From Erginobacter sp964587835 (GTDB taxonomy: Bacteria; Auribacterota; Erginobacteria; Erginobacterales; Erginobacteraceae): 64,000 bases of DNA. The stretch lies in assembly GCA_964587835.1 (NCBI GenBank), contig CAZPMN010000004.1, positions 1 to 64,000 on the forward strand, in the 5' to 3' direction. Shown in pieces: positions 50,022 through 58,678 of the stretch (positions are counted from its first letter, which is position 1; each line of letters opens with the position of its first letter). The notes under the pieces were generated by a model, which worked only from the letters and a program-made list of their open reading frames with translations, was not told the origin of the DNA and ran no database searches. A program made the translations under genes and the position numbers.

Positions 50022-51074
50022 TCAACCCTGGTCCGATAAAATCTCGCGGATCGCCCCGGTCAGCAGGTCCATCTGCTCCGGGGTCCCGATACTGATCCGG
50101 ATAAACTCTTGCAAGCGCGGAGTATCGAACCAGCGGACCAGGATCTTCCGTTCGAAGAGGGCCTCGTACAACTCCCCCGCTCTCCCCTCCGGCGGCCGTC
50201 CGAGGAGGAAGTTCGCCCCGGAGGGAATTACCCTGAATCCCAGATCAACCAGGGTATTCGCCAGGCGCTCCCTCTCCGCCACTATCCGAGCCGTGGTCTC
50301 CTGGAAATACTCCCGGTCGGCCAGGGCGGCGGCGGCGGCGGCGGCCGAGACGGCGTTGAGGTTGTAGGAGTCCTTGACCTTCATCATCCCGGAGACGACC
50401 TCCTCCGAGGCGAAGGCGTAACCGACCCGCAATCCCGCCAGGGAGTAAGACTTGGAGCAGGTCCGGGTGACCAGAAGGTTGGGGAAGTCGAGCAGCAGGG
50501 GGAGGGAGCTCTCCTCGGCGAAATCGACGTAGGCCTCGTCCACCAGCACCATCCCTTCGGTCTTCCGGAGAAGACGCTCGATCGCCGCGATCGGGTAGAT
50601 GGTGCCGGTAGGGGAGTTGGGCGAGGCGATCAGCTTGATCGCGGCCTTCGCCCCGAAAAACTCCTCGGGGAGTCCGAAGTCCTCATCAAGTTCATAAGCC
50701 GCCGGCTTTGCTCCCTGGATCCGAGCCAGGACCCCGAAGAGGCTGTAGGAGGGGGTCGGGAAGGCGACCCGGTCTCCTTCCCCGGCAAAGCAGCGCAGGG
50801 CCATCGCCAGCAGTTCGTCGGAACCGTTGCCGGCGATAATCCGTTCCACCGGGAGGCCGTAAACCTCGGCGATCACCTCTCTCAGCCGGACGGAGAGGGG
50901 ATCGGGATAAAGGCGCAGGCTGTCCTCCCCGGTCTTCCGGATCGCCGCGGCCGCTCCGGGGGCGGGGGGATAGGGATTCTCGTTGGTGTTGAGCTTGACA
51001 AATCCCCCGCCCTTCGGCTGGAACCCGGGCTGGTATGGTTCCAGCCCGTCTATGTTGTTCCTGAACCAGTTCAT
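50022..51074 (-). CDS. hisC: Histidinol-phosphate aminotransferase
   Basis: This fold-type I PLP enzyme transfers an amino group from glutamate to imidazole acetol phosphate. The 350-residue product shows LNTNENPYPPAP, GNGSDELLAMA, DEAYVDFAEE and the PLP-lysine motif TCSKSYSLAGLRVGYA, with the C-terminal FIRISIGTPEQM. It lies 48 bp after hisD. Confidence 0.95.
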   Translation of the reverse strand: MNWFRNNIDGLEPYQPGFQPKGGGFVKLNTNENPYPPAPGAAAAIRKTGEDSLRLYPDPLSVRLREVIAEVYGLPVERIIAGNGSDELLAMALRCFAGEGDRVAFPTPSYSLFGVLARIQGAKPAAYELDEDFGLPEEFFGAKAAIKLIASPNSPTGTIYPIAAIERLLRKTEGMVLVDEAYVDFAEESSLPLLLDFPNLLVTRTCSKSYSLAGLRVGYAFASEEVVSGMMKVKDSYNLNAVSAAAAAAALADREYFQETTARIVAERERLANTLVDLGFRVIPSGANFLLGRPPEGRAGELYEALFERKILVRWFDTPRLQEFIRISIGTPEQMDLLTGAIREILSDQG

Positions 51075-51122
51075 AAGTTTTCGCGCAGATACGGCAGGCC
51101 AGGCATTCCTGTCTGACCTAGT

Positions 51123-52397
51123 TTAATCTGTCATTTTTACGCTTCGAGTATTAAGTCGGACCCGGACGGAGAGGAGGTGGTTATCGAGCCCTTCCAACTC
51201 CGCCAGCGTTTCCAGAGCCGAAAAATCATTCTTCAGCGCCCGCCTCGTGTAACGGAGCAGGCTGCTCTTCTTGAGAAAGTCATTGACCGTCAGGGGCGAG
51301 GAGAAACGAGCCGCTCCCCCGGTGGGGAGGACGTGACTGGGGCCAGCGACATAGTCTCCCGCCGCCACCGGGCTCAGCTCCCCGATGAAGATCGCCCCGG
51401 CGTTCCTGATCCGAGCCAGCGCGGCTTCCGGGGCGGACGTCATAATCTCCAGGTGCTCGGGGGCGATCCGGTTGACCAATTCAATACCCTCTTTCAGGCT
51501 CCGGACCCGGACCAGAAAAATTCCTTCGCGTTTCCCGCCGCCCCCCGCTCTTGCGACCTCTTCCGCCACCGCCGCCGCCAGACGCTTGGAAGTGGTGATC
51601 AGGATCGCCGCTCCGCCCGGCCCGTGTTCGGCCTGGGCCAGGAGATCGGCGGCGATATGGTCCGGCGCGGCCTTCCCGTCGGCCAGGATCGCCACCTCGC
51701 TCGGCCCGGCCAGGCTGTCGATCCCCACCACTCCGAAGACCTCCTTCTTGGCCAGGGTGACGTAGATATTCCCCGGTCCAGCGATCAGATCAACTCTTGG
51801 GATCGTCCGGGTACCGAAGGCCAGGGCGGCCACCGCCTGAGCCCCCCCGATCCTATAAATCTCCCTGATCCCCAAAAAATCAGCGGTGGCCAACAGGTAG
51901 GGGTTAACGGTCCCGGACTTTCCCGGCGGGGTAACGATCACGATCCTCCGAACCCCGGCCAGCCGGGCCGGGACCACGGCCATCAAAACCGTCGAGACCA
52001 GCGGCGCCCTCCCCCCGGGGACGTAAATCCCCGCCGACTCCACCGGGGTGACCCGTTCCCCCCACTCCAGTCCGTCCCCCCTTCCCCGCCGCCAGGACTT
52101 CTCCCGAATTGGGCGGTAAAACCTGGAGATATTCCTCTCCGCCCGCCGCAGAGCAGCCCGCAGCTTCGGGGTCAGGGACTTTCGGGCTTTTTGCATCTCG
52201 GCCGGGGAGACCGCAAAGGACTTGAGCCTCACCCCGTCAAAGGCCAGGGTGTACTCCCGCAGGGCCGCGTCACCCCGCTCCTGCACCTCCCCGACGATCT
52301 TTCGCACCGCCGCAACCTTCTCCGGCGGAAAGGCCGCCCCCTCCATCCACCGGAGTAGCTTCTCCCCGGCTGACTTGTTGTACTCAATTACCTTCAT
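51123..52397 (-). CDS. hisD: Histidinol dehydrogenase
   Basis: The zinc enzyme oxidises histidinol to histidine with two NAD+. The 424-residue product has ESAGIYVPGGRAPLVSTVLM, IYRIGGAQAVAALAFGT, AGPGNIYVTLAKK, GIDSLAGPSEVAIL and QAEHGPGGAAILIT with zinc and catalytic residues, and APEHLEIM. It is the first his gene and lies 25 bp downstream of the SIS isomerase, so the his genes may be transcribed from the glycan cluster. Confidence 0.96.
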   Translation of the reverse strand: MKVIEYNKSAGEKLLRWMEGAAFPPEKVAAVRKIVGEVQERGDAALREYTLAFDGVRLKSFAVSPAEMQKARKSLTPKLRAALRRAERNISRFYRPIREKSWRRGRGDGLEWGERVTPVESAGIYVPGGRAPLVSTVLMAVVPARLAGVRRIVIVTPPGKSGTVNPYLLATADFLGIREIYRIGGAQAVAALAFGTRTIPRVDLIAGPGNIYVTLAKKEVFGVVGIDSLAGPSEVAILADGKAAPDHIAADLLAQAEHGPGGAAILITTSKRLAAAVAEEVARAGGGGKREGIFLVRVRSLKEGIELVNRIAPEHLEIMTSAPEAALARIRNAGAIFIGELSPVAAGDYVAGPSHVLPTGGAARFSSPLTVNDFLKKSSLLRYTRRALKNDFSALETLAELEGLDNHLLSVRVRLNTRSVKMTD

Positions 52398-52422
52398 AAC
52401 TGTTTGTGAAAGTTATACTTAA

Positions 52423-52998
52423 TTAATGACTGCCTTTTAGCTTCCGGATCAGGGCCAGTTTGAGCATATGGGTGATCACCACGTGGACGTCCTCGACCTC
52501 CTCGTAGGAGGAGCTTTTAACCACGATCGGGATGGTGGCCAGAGAGGCCAGCTGGCCTCCCCCCTTTCCGGTCAGGCCGATGACGATCGCCCCGGCCTCG
52601 CGGCCATACTCTGCCGCCCGCAGGACGTTGGGCGAGTTACCGGAGGCGGAGAGGGCCATCACCACGTCCCCCCTCTTCAGATAGTTCTTCAGCGGTTCGA
52701 CGAAGACCTTCTCGTAACTGTCGTCGTTGGCCCAGGCGGTCAGCAACGGCGCGCAGTCGTTGAGGCAGAAGGCCTTCACCCGGGGCTCGCCCTCGACGAT
52801 ACAACCCTTGACCAGGTCGCAGACGAAGTGGGAGGAGGCGGCGGCGCAGGCCCCGTTGCCGAAGGCGAAGATCTGATTCCCTTTCCTGACCGCTTCTTCC
52901 AGGGCCTCGACCGCCCGCTCCATCTCGGGGAAGGGAAGCTCGCTCAAACACTGCCGGATCCGTTCGCTGTAATTTCTTAAGAATTCATCCATCCTCAT
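52423..52998 (-). CDS. SIS-domain phosphoheptose isomerase-like protein
   Basis: The 191-residue product matches GmhA/DiaA-type SIS proteins: FAFGNGACAAASSHFVCDL (sugar-phosphate loop), LSASGNSPNVLRAAEYGREA, and GLTGKGGGQLASLATIPIVV. GmhA isomerises sedoheptulose-7-phosphate for LPS heptose, while DiaA binds DnaA. The ATG overlaps the stop of the dehydrogenase gene (ATGA). A longer upstream frame overlaps that gene and is arginine-rich, so it is excluded. Next to sugar genes, an isomerase role is favoured. Confidence 0.85.
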   Translation of the reverse strand: MRMDEFLRNYSERIRQCLSELPFPEMERAVEALEEAVRKGNQIFAFGNGACAAASSHFVCDLVKGCIVEGEPRVKAFCLNDCAPLLTAWANDDSYEKVFVEPLKNYLKRGDVVMALSASGNSPNVLRAAEYGREAGAIVIGLTGKGGGQLASLATIPIVVKSSSYEEVEDVHVVITHMLKLALIRKLKGSH

Positions 52999-54665
52999 TT
53001 CTCTCCCGGGCCCGATTTCCGGACCTCTTCCTTGATCCGCTGGATATGTCCCCTCCCCATCCCCTTGACCTCGCAGCCGAGTTCGAAGTAGCGGCGGATC
53101 TCGGCGTCGGAGAGGATGCCGAAACAGTCGATCACCGCGATCGGTCGCCCCGCCCATCCAACTATCTTCTCCGGGACAAGACCGAGGTATTGCTGGTGTG
53201 GGACCGCCAGGATCAGGCCGTCGGCCCCTTTTAGCAAGGCCTCGAGTTCCTTGCCGACCCGGAGTTCGGTCAGTCCGTCCTGGTTCCGGAAGAACCGGGC
53301 CCAGGAGTGGCCGGGGGCGGGGTAGGTATCCTGCTTCTCGAACTCGTACCAGTGCTCGAGGTAAGGGTCGTGGACCTTCATCTCGGCTCCCATCTCGGTC
53401 AATTTGCGGACCACCAGCTCGCTCCCTGAATAACGGCTGTCGCCGACGTCCTGGCGGTAACTCGCTCCGCAGATCAGGATCGATTTTCCGGCGACGTTCT
53501 TGCCCATATTCCGCAGAGCGTCCCGGGTCAGCTCGGCGGCGTGAAGGGCCCGGGTGTCGTTGATGTCGATGGCGGTGGGGGTGATCTTAAAGAGGCTGTC
53601 GCCGTCGGCGAAACCGAGAATATGTTTGTAGGCCCAGTAGCCCAGCCCCCCGTCCTTGGGCAGGCAGTAGCCGCCGATCCCGGGGCCGGGGAAAATGATA
53701 TTACTGTGGGTGGGCCGCATCTTGATCGCCTTGATCACCTTGATCAGGTCGACCCCGTTGCGCTCGGCGAAGAGCGACCACTCGTTGAGGAAAGCCAGGA
53801 TGGCCGCCCGGTAGGAGTTTTCGACGATCTTAGTCGTCTCCGATTCGATCGGTCGGTCCATCACCGTCAGTGGAAAGTCTGCGGTGTTGAGGACCTCCCG
53901 GAGAAACTTCTCCACCCTCCGGCGGGCTTCGTTCTCGCAGCCTGAGCAGACCCGCCAGAAGTCCTGGATGCTGGCCACGTAGTCCCGCCCGGGCATCACC
54001 CGCTCGAAACTGTGGGCTAGGAGAGGTATGCTCTCTAATCCCCGTTCCTCAAAAGCCCTCTTCAGAATCGGCCAGGCCACGAACTCGGTGGTCCCGGGGG
54101 CGACCGTGGTCTCGATCAGGACCAGGCAGTCGGGCCGGATGTAGCGGCCGATGGTCTTCATCGTTGCCTCCAGGGCGGCCATATCGGCCTCCCCGGAACG
54201 CATGTTGCCCAGCTCTTTTTTGGAAAAGTCGCACTGGACATCGACCACCACGCAGTCGGCCAGGGCGAGGCACTCGCTGTTGTAGGTGGCGGTCAGGGTC
54301 CCGGCCTCGAGGACGCAGTGCCGGATCAGGCGGTCGACTTCGGGGTCCTCGGCTTTGACCGGGGATTCGCCCCGGTTGAGCAGCGGGATCTTCCAGTAAC
54401 TGCGGACCGAGGGCCGTTGGCAGCCGATCACGAATTTGCTGTGTTCCCCCGATTCGTCCCGGGCGTCGGCCACGATCGCTGCCATCACCGCCCCGACGAA
54501 TCCCACCCCCATCACCACCACCACCTCCCTCCCCTCCCGCCGGGCGGCGTCGGCCAGTTGGCGCACCCGGTTCAGTTCACCCGCGTATTCCCCCGGCTCT
54601 GGAAGGGTAAACTTCTCCCCGGAGGGACTGGCCGAGAAATTCAGCTTTGGTTTATCTTCAGGCAT
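52995..54665 (-). CDS. UDP-glucose/GDP-mannose dehydrogenase family protein
   Basis: These enzymes oxidise a nucleotide sugar to its uronic acid with two NAD+. The protein has the Rossmann motif VVMGVGFVGAVMAAIVAD, ETTVAPGTTEF, the catalytic Cys in GPGIGGYCLPKDGG, and a C-terminal Rossmann domain (ILICGASYRQDVGDSRYSGS). At 556 residues it is about 100 longer than normal, because of extra residues at the N-terminus and in loops. The sugar cannot be told. It is first of a two-gene unit with the SIS isomerase and follows a 165-bp gap. Confidence 0.9.
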   Translation of the reverse strand: MPEDKPKLNFSASPSGEKFTLPEPGEYAGELNRVRQLADAARREGREVVVVMGVGFVGAVMAAIVADARDESGEHSKFVIGCQRPSVRSYWKIPLLNRGESPVKAEDPEVDRLIRHCVLEAGTLTATYNSECLALADCVVVDVQCDFSKKELGNMRSGEADMAALEATMKTIGRYIRPDCLVLIETTVAPGTTEFVAWPILKRAFEERGLESIPLLAHSFERVMPGRDYVASIQDFWRVCSGCENEARRRVEKFLREVLNTADFPLTVMDRPIESETTKIVENSYRAAILAFLNEWSLFAERNGVDLIKVIKAIKMRPTHSNIIFPGPGIGGYCLPKDGGLGYWAYKHILGFADGDSLFKITPTAIDINDTRALHAAELTRDALRNMGKNVAGKSILICGASYRQDVGDSRYSGSELVVRKLTEMGAEMKVHDPYLEHWYEFEKQDTYPAPGHSWARFFRNQDGLTELRVGKELEALLKGADGLILAVPHQQYLGLVPEKIVGWAGRPIAVIDCFGILSDAEIRRYFELGCEVKGMGRGHIQRIKEEVRKSGPGEK

Positions 54666-54830
54666 GGGGTCAACCTCATTGGCATTGCCGGCTTAAGGTT
54701 TTCACAGTAATCGCGCGTGCGGTCCTCCCCCGGTCTTTGTCCGAAAGACCAGACTGACCGGCAGTATAATCTAACTGAACCCTCCAGGCAAACAAGAATA
54801 GACCTCCCCCTCACCCCGGAGAAGGTAAGT

Positions 54831-56540
54831 TCACCCCGGCGAGTTCGGGGAGAGAAGTATCCGCCATCCCGGATCAAGGGGGGAAGCCCGCCGACGGTAG
54901 ACGGTGACGGTCAGGCCGAGATCGGGAAAGTCCCGGCTGCGCCAGGTCTCAACCAACCCCCGCCGGGCCGCTTCCTCCACGATTTTTCGGGGCCGGTCTA
55001 CGCGATCTCCCAGCATACTCTGGTTGGAAAGGGTGAGATAGGGCGAGTCGGGATGTATCCGGAGGACGGCGAAAAAGGCGCAGCGGGGATCTAGATTCCC
55101 CACAATTGTTCGCCGTTGGACCAGCCCATGCCATTGCCAGAGGTGGGCTGAGGCGCAGTTGAGCTGGAAGAGGACCGCCAGGGGATACCCGGGTTTGGTG
55201 TTGTTCCAGATAAAATCAAGCACATCCTCCACACTATTCGATCCCAAGCGGTCGCCGTGCTTCGGCGAGAGGATGTTCTTCGGCTGGTAGATGAAATCCG
55301 GGTAGCGGGCCAGGCCGAAAAAGGCTTTCCGGGGCACCCTCTTCGGGGCCGGTAGGTTGAGCGAGCCCAGGGCGTTGTTTCCGATGATCCGGACGTATTC
55401 CGGGAGCCGGGGGAGATCCCCGGCGAGAAGGATCAACCAAACCAGGACGGTCAGGCGCACGGTCCGGCGATGCAACTGCCGTACCAGGTCGGCCAGGAAG
55501 AGGGCGGTCAGGAGGAAGAGGGCCGCCACTGCGGGGGTGGCGATGAACCGTTCCTGGAGGTTGGGGCTGCGGGCGATCGGAAGCAGGCTTCCCCAGAAGA
55601 GGAGGAAGAGAAGCCGGACTCTGAGGTCCCGCCATCTCCGGGCGGCCCAAATCAGTCCGCCCAGGTAGGCGGGGAAGAGCCAGGGGGAGAAGGAGTAGGC
55701 GGTGAGCAGGGCCCGGGGATAATAGAGAACCCGGTCGCTCATCTCCAGGTGGAGGAAATCCCATCCGCTGGTCTCGCTTATCCGGTAGAGGATGATGTTG
55801 ATCTTATCCCCGGCATTTCCTCCGGCCAGCCAGAGAAGCCAGACGCCGGCGAATGCCGCCGCAAGGATCCAGATCCGATTTAATTCCGCCCGGCATCGCT
55901 CGCGGTCCTTCTTTGACAATATGATGCTCAGCCAGAATATGACCAGGCTGAATCCGAAGAAGATGGCGTAGATGTACTTGGTGAAGTAGAGCAGGGAAAG
56001 AAAGACCCCGGCGACGATATACCATATCGGCCGCTGCCCGTCCCGGGCGGTCAGGTAGGCCAGCAGGGCCGCCAGGGTCAGGAACGTCCCCAGAGATTCG
56101 GCCATCGCCGTCCCCGCCAGGTAGCAGAAGAGCGGAGAAAAAACCAGGAGCCCGGCCGCGATCATCCCGGCCCCTGCACGACCGAAAGAGGCTGCCTTCC
56201 GGCCCGTCAGGTAGATGAGGAAGACCGCCCCGACGTTCATCACCAGGCTCATAAACCGGGCGGCCTGGTAGGTATATCCCCCGATCAGCAGGAAGACCGA
56301 GGAAACCCAGTAATGGAAAAAGGGCCAGTAGATCTGCCGGTTGGTCAGGTTCCAGAAACCGGCGAAATCTAACTCACTGAGCTGCTCGGCCATCGCCAGG
56401 CTGATCAGGGAACGGTGCGCCTCGTCCCAGCCGAACGGCCCCTGGGGCCGAATCAGGTATAGGTAAATAAAAACTCCCTGCAGAATAATCGCAGATAAAA
56501 CCGCTGTAATGGCTATGCGGCTGCTGAAGCCCGTTTTCAT
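54831..56540 (-). CDS. GT-C (family 39-like) membrane glycosyltransferase
   Basis: The 569-residue protein has about 11 predicted membrane helices. The first outer loop has the acidic motif FGWDEAHRSLISLA, as in ArnT/PMT enzymes that use polyprenyl-phosphate sugars. A soluble C-terminal domain of about 150 residues follows the last helix. It overlaps the stop of the upstream SPASM gene by 4 bp and closes the overlapping run of genes from 62 kb. Confidence 0.82.
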   Translation of the reverse strand: MKTGFSSRIAITAVLSAIILQGVFIYLYLIRPQGPFGWDEAHRSLISLAMAEQLSELDFAGFWNLTNRQIYWPFFHYWVSSVFLLIGGYTYQAARFMSLVMNVGAVFLIYLTGRKAASFGRAGAGMIAAGLLVFSPLFCYLAGTAMAESLGTFLTLAALLAYLTARDGQRPIWYIVAGVFLSLLYFTKYIYAIFFGFSLVIFWLSIILSKKDRERCRAELNRIWILAAAFAGVWLLWLAGGNAGDKINIILYRISETSGWDFLHLEMSDRVLYYPRALLTAYSFSPWLFPAYLGGLIWAARRWRDLRVRLLFLLFWGSLLPIARSPNLQERFIATPAVAALFLLTALFLADLVRQLHRRTVRLTVLVWLILLAGDLPRLPEYVRIIGNNALGSLNLPAPKRVPRKAFFGLARYPDFIYQPKNILSPKHGDRLGSNSVEDVLDFIWNNTKPGYPLAVLFQLNCASAHLWQWHGLVQRRTIVGNLDPRCAFFAVLRIHPDSPYLTLSNQSMLGDRVDRPRKIVEEAARRGLVETWRSRDFPDLGLTVTVYRRRASPLDPGWRILLSPNSPG

Positions 56541-57625
56541 TTGCCTTGAGTCTCAATGAATTCACTGAATGGGACGAATGACTTGCCCTTAACCAAGGGA
56601 TAATAATGGCGCATAAAATCTCGGTTAACAGCGGTCAAGCACTCGCCGCCATACTGGTTGAACCAGTTCAGTTTCAGCGCCCGGTTCCGAATCTTCTCGA
56701 GGGGCTCTTTGAAGATATTGCCGAAGACGATATGCATAAAGGGGCACCCGCAGACATCCCCGTAAGGGGTAAAGTAGAGTACTTCCTTGAGGGCGGGACA
56801 GCCCCAGCCCCCATAGTTATTATCAAGGTCTCGGACCACGAATGGGTAGTTCTTCCGCAGGCGGTAGTAATAATCGCGGTCCTCCTGAGAGAGCATAACT
56901 TCCGGGTTCCCGGTCCAGTAACCGAGCGGTCGGGCATAGATGGTCTCCAGCATAATCCTGTTCCGATGTGAGTAGTCTAAAATCTTCTTCAGTCCCTCCG
57001 AGTAAAGATTATCCTTGTGCACCGTGGTGTTGATAACAATCTTGATCTTATGCTTCCGGCAGAGCTCGATGTCCTCCATTATTTTGGCGTAGCTACCCGG
57101 GTGGTTGCGGAACCGGTCGTGTTCTTCGGCGATGCCGCTGTCCACGCTGAAGTAGAGGGTATCTATGCCTGTTGAGGCCAGCTTTTCAATGGTTGGTTCG
57201 TCGAGGAGGGAGCCGTTGGTTGTAATGATAATGTGGTTTCTCCGCGGGCGGAAAGCCTCAATGATATCGAAGATGTCTTTACGGATGAACGGTTCCCCAC
57301 CCTGGAGAGAGAAGACCACTGCCCCGAGTCTTTCCATCTCACGGCAGACCCTTCGGTAGTCGTCAATCGTCATCACCCGGCGCGGTATGGGACTCTTCAG
57401 ATTTTCCGCGTAACAATGCGAACAACGGAAGTTGCAGGCATATGTGATAGCGAAATCAGCCCCCCGAAGGTTGAATTTTTTGATCCCAAGAAGCCTCCAG
57501 AATTTGGCCCGGACCAGGTTCCGGACCAATCGGAGCAGGAACATCGGTTTTCTCCAGTGGAACCCGTATTTGACAATGACGTAAAGACGAAAATAGACTC
57601 TTTTAAAAATGTTCATATCTTTCAA
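56537..57625 (-). CDS. Radical SAM protein with SPASM-like C-terminus
   Basis: The 362-residue product has the radical SAM cluster motif CNFRCSHCY (Cys at positions 1, 5 and 8 of the motif) and typical LQGGEPFIRKDIF and TTNGSLLDE strands. The C-terminal region has further Cys residues in GGWGCPALKE, GDVCGCPF and GGECLTAV, as in SPASM domains holding extra 4Fe-4S clusters. Such enzymes usually modify peptides or carry out complex chemistry. No precursor peptide gene is visible. It lies between GT2 and GT-C genes. Confidence 0.88.
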   Translation of the reverse strand: MKDMNIFKRVYFRLYVIVKYGFHWRKPMFLLRLVRNLVRAKFWRLLGIKKFNLRGADFAITYACNFRCSHCYAENLKSPIPRRVMTIDDYRRVCREMERLGAVVFSLQGGEPFIRKDIFDIIEAFRPRRNHIIITTNGSLLDEPTIEKLASTGIDTLYFSVDSGIAEEHDRFRNHPGSYAKIMEDIELCRKHKIKIVINTTVHKDNLYSEGLKKILDYSHRNRIMLETIYARPLGYWTGNPEVMLSQEDRDYYYRLRKNYPFVVRDLDNNYGGWGCPALKEVLYFTPYGDVCGCPFMHIVFGNIFKEPLEKIRNRALKLNWFNQYGGECLTAVNRDFMRHYYPLVKGKSFVPFSEFIETQGK

Positions 57626-57640
57626 TCCAATCGTTCATGG

Positions 57641-58678
57641 TTAGTGTTTCTGGACAAATCCGACTAGCGTCCCAGCGACGCGGCTGATCTCCCCTGCTCC
57701 GTAGCCGATGTGGGTCAGGCAGATAGCCAGGAATACATGAAGTACCAAACGCGGTCTACCAGCCCGGAATGCGGACCAGATACTTTGGGCCAGAACCAAG
57801 GGAAAGTATAATAAGGGTGCAAAAAAATATGCTCGAAAAAAGCCAAGGCCGGAGAGAACCAAGGCAATCACCAATAGCGCTGGTAACGCGTAGGCCAGGT
57901 TCAGCATTTCCGGATGCCGGACCAGAAGAGTCCCCCGGGCGCGGCCGTATCTCAACATATTTCTCCACCAGCTCTTTGGAGAAGGGCGATACTTGTGAAA
58001 TACCATTGGCCGGGGATCGTAGAAAAGCCTCCGACCGAACCTCAGGATCCGATAGGAGAACTCAGCATCCTCCCCCTCGCTCTTCAGCTCTTCATCGAAG
58101 TAGCCGAGCTCCTTGAAAAGAGCTTTTTCGTAGATAACGTTAAGCGTCGGCAGATCGACCACGTTTTTCTTCCGCTTAAGGTTTTTCCCACTCACCCTCC
58201 CCCCGCTGGCTAGATAGGTATTGAGTCCAATCTTCACCGCTATGGCGAAGTCACCGGCCTCCTCCGGGATCAATGCCGGGCCGCCGACAGCAGCGACCTG
58301 ATTATCCGCAGCGGTCGCTTCCCGCCAAGCCAGGACCAAGTTTGCGATCCATTCCGGGGGGACCACGCAGTCGGCGTCGGTAAAGGCGACCAGTCCGAAC
58401 CGGGCTTGCCGAACTCCGGTATTCCGGGCCGCCGCGGTGCCCCTCTTCGGCTCCCGGACGTACCGAATCCGCCGATCCCGCTTTGCATAGGATTCAATGA
58501 TGGGAATTGTCCCGTCGGTGGAGTCTCCGTCCACCACTAGGACCTCATAGTCCCCGGCCCGGTAGCTCTGGCCCAGGAGGGATTCCAGGCAGGCGGCGAT
58601 GTTCTCCCTCTCGTTGTAGCTGACCACGATGATGGAGACATTCATTCCGGACTGGTTGTCGGCACCGGGGTGATTCAT
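57641..58678 (-). CDS. Family 2 glycosyltransferase with C-terminal membrane helices
   Basis: The protein (345 residues) has the GT2 core: VSIIVVSYNERENIAACLES, VVDGDSTDGT, FTDADCVVPPEW with the metal-binding DAD, and the acceptor-side GEDAEFSYRIL. Two to three hydrophobic helices lie in the last 80 residues (about 265-330), placing it at the inner membrane. The ATG at 58678 overlaps the stop of the upstream B12/radical SAM gene (ATGA); an internal ATG at 58645 is an alternative. Confidence 0.9.
   Translation of the reverse strand: MNHPGADNQSGMNVSIIVVSYNERENIAACLESLLGQSYRAGDYEVLVVDGDSTDGTIPIIESYAKRDRRIRYVREPKRGTAAARNTGVRQARFGLVAFTDADCVVPPEWIANLVLAWREATAADNQVAAVGGPALIPEEAGDFAIAVKIGLNTYLASGGRVSGKNLKRKKNVVDLPTLNVIYEKALFKELGYFDEELKSEGEDAEFSYRILRFGRRLFYDPRPMVFHKYRPSPKSWWRNMLRYGRARGTLLVRHPEMLNLAYALPALLVIALVLSGLGFFRAYFFAPLLYFPLVLAQSIWSAFRAGRPRLVLHVFLAICLTHIGYGAGEISRVAGTLVGFVQKH

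Noticed and set aside
51177..52358. 393-residue + strand open frame opposite hisD
   Set aside because: hisD is unmistakable on the other strand; this frame is Pro/Arg/Asp-rich without motifs.
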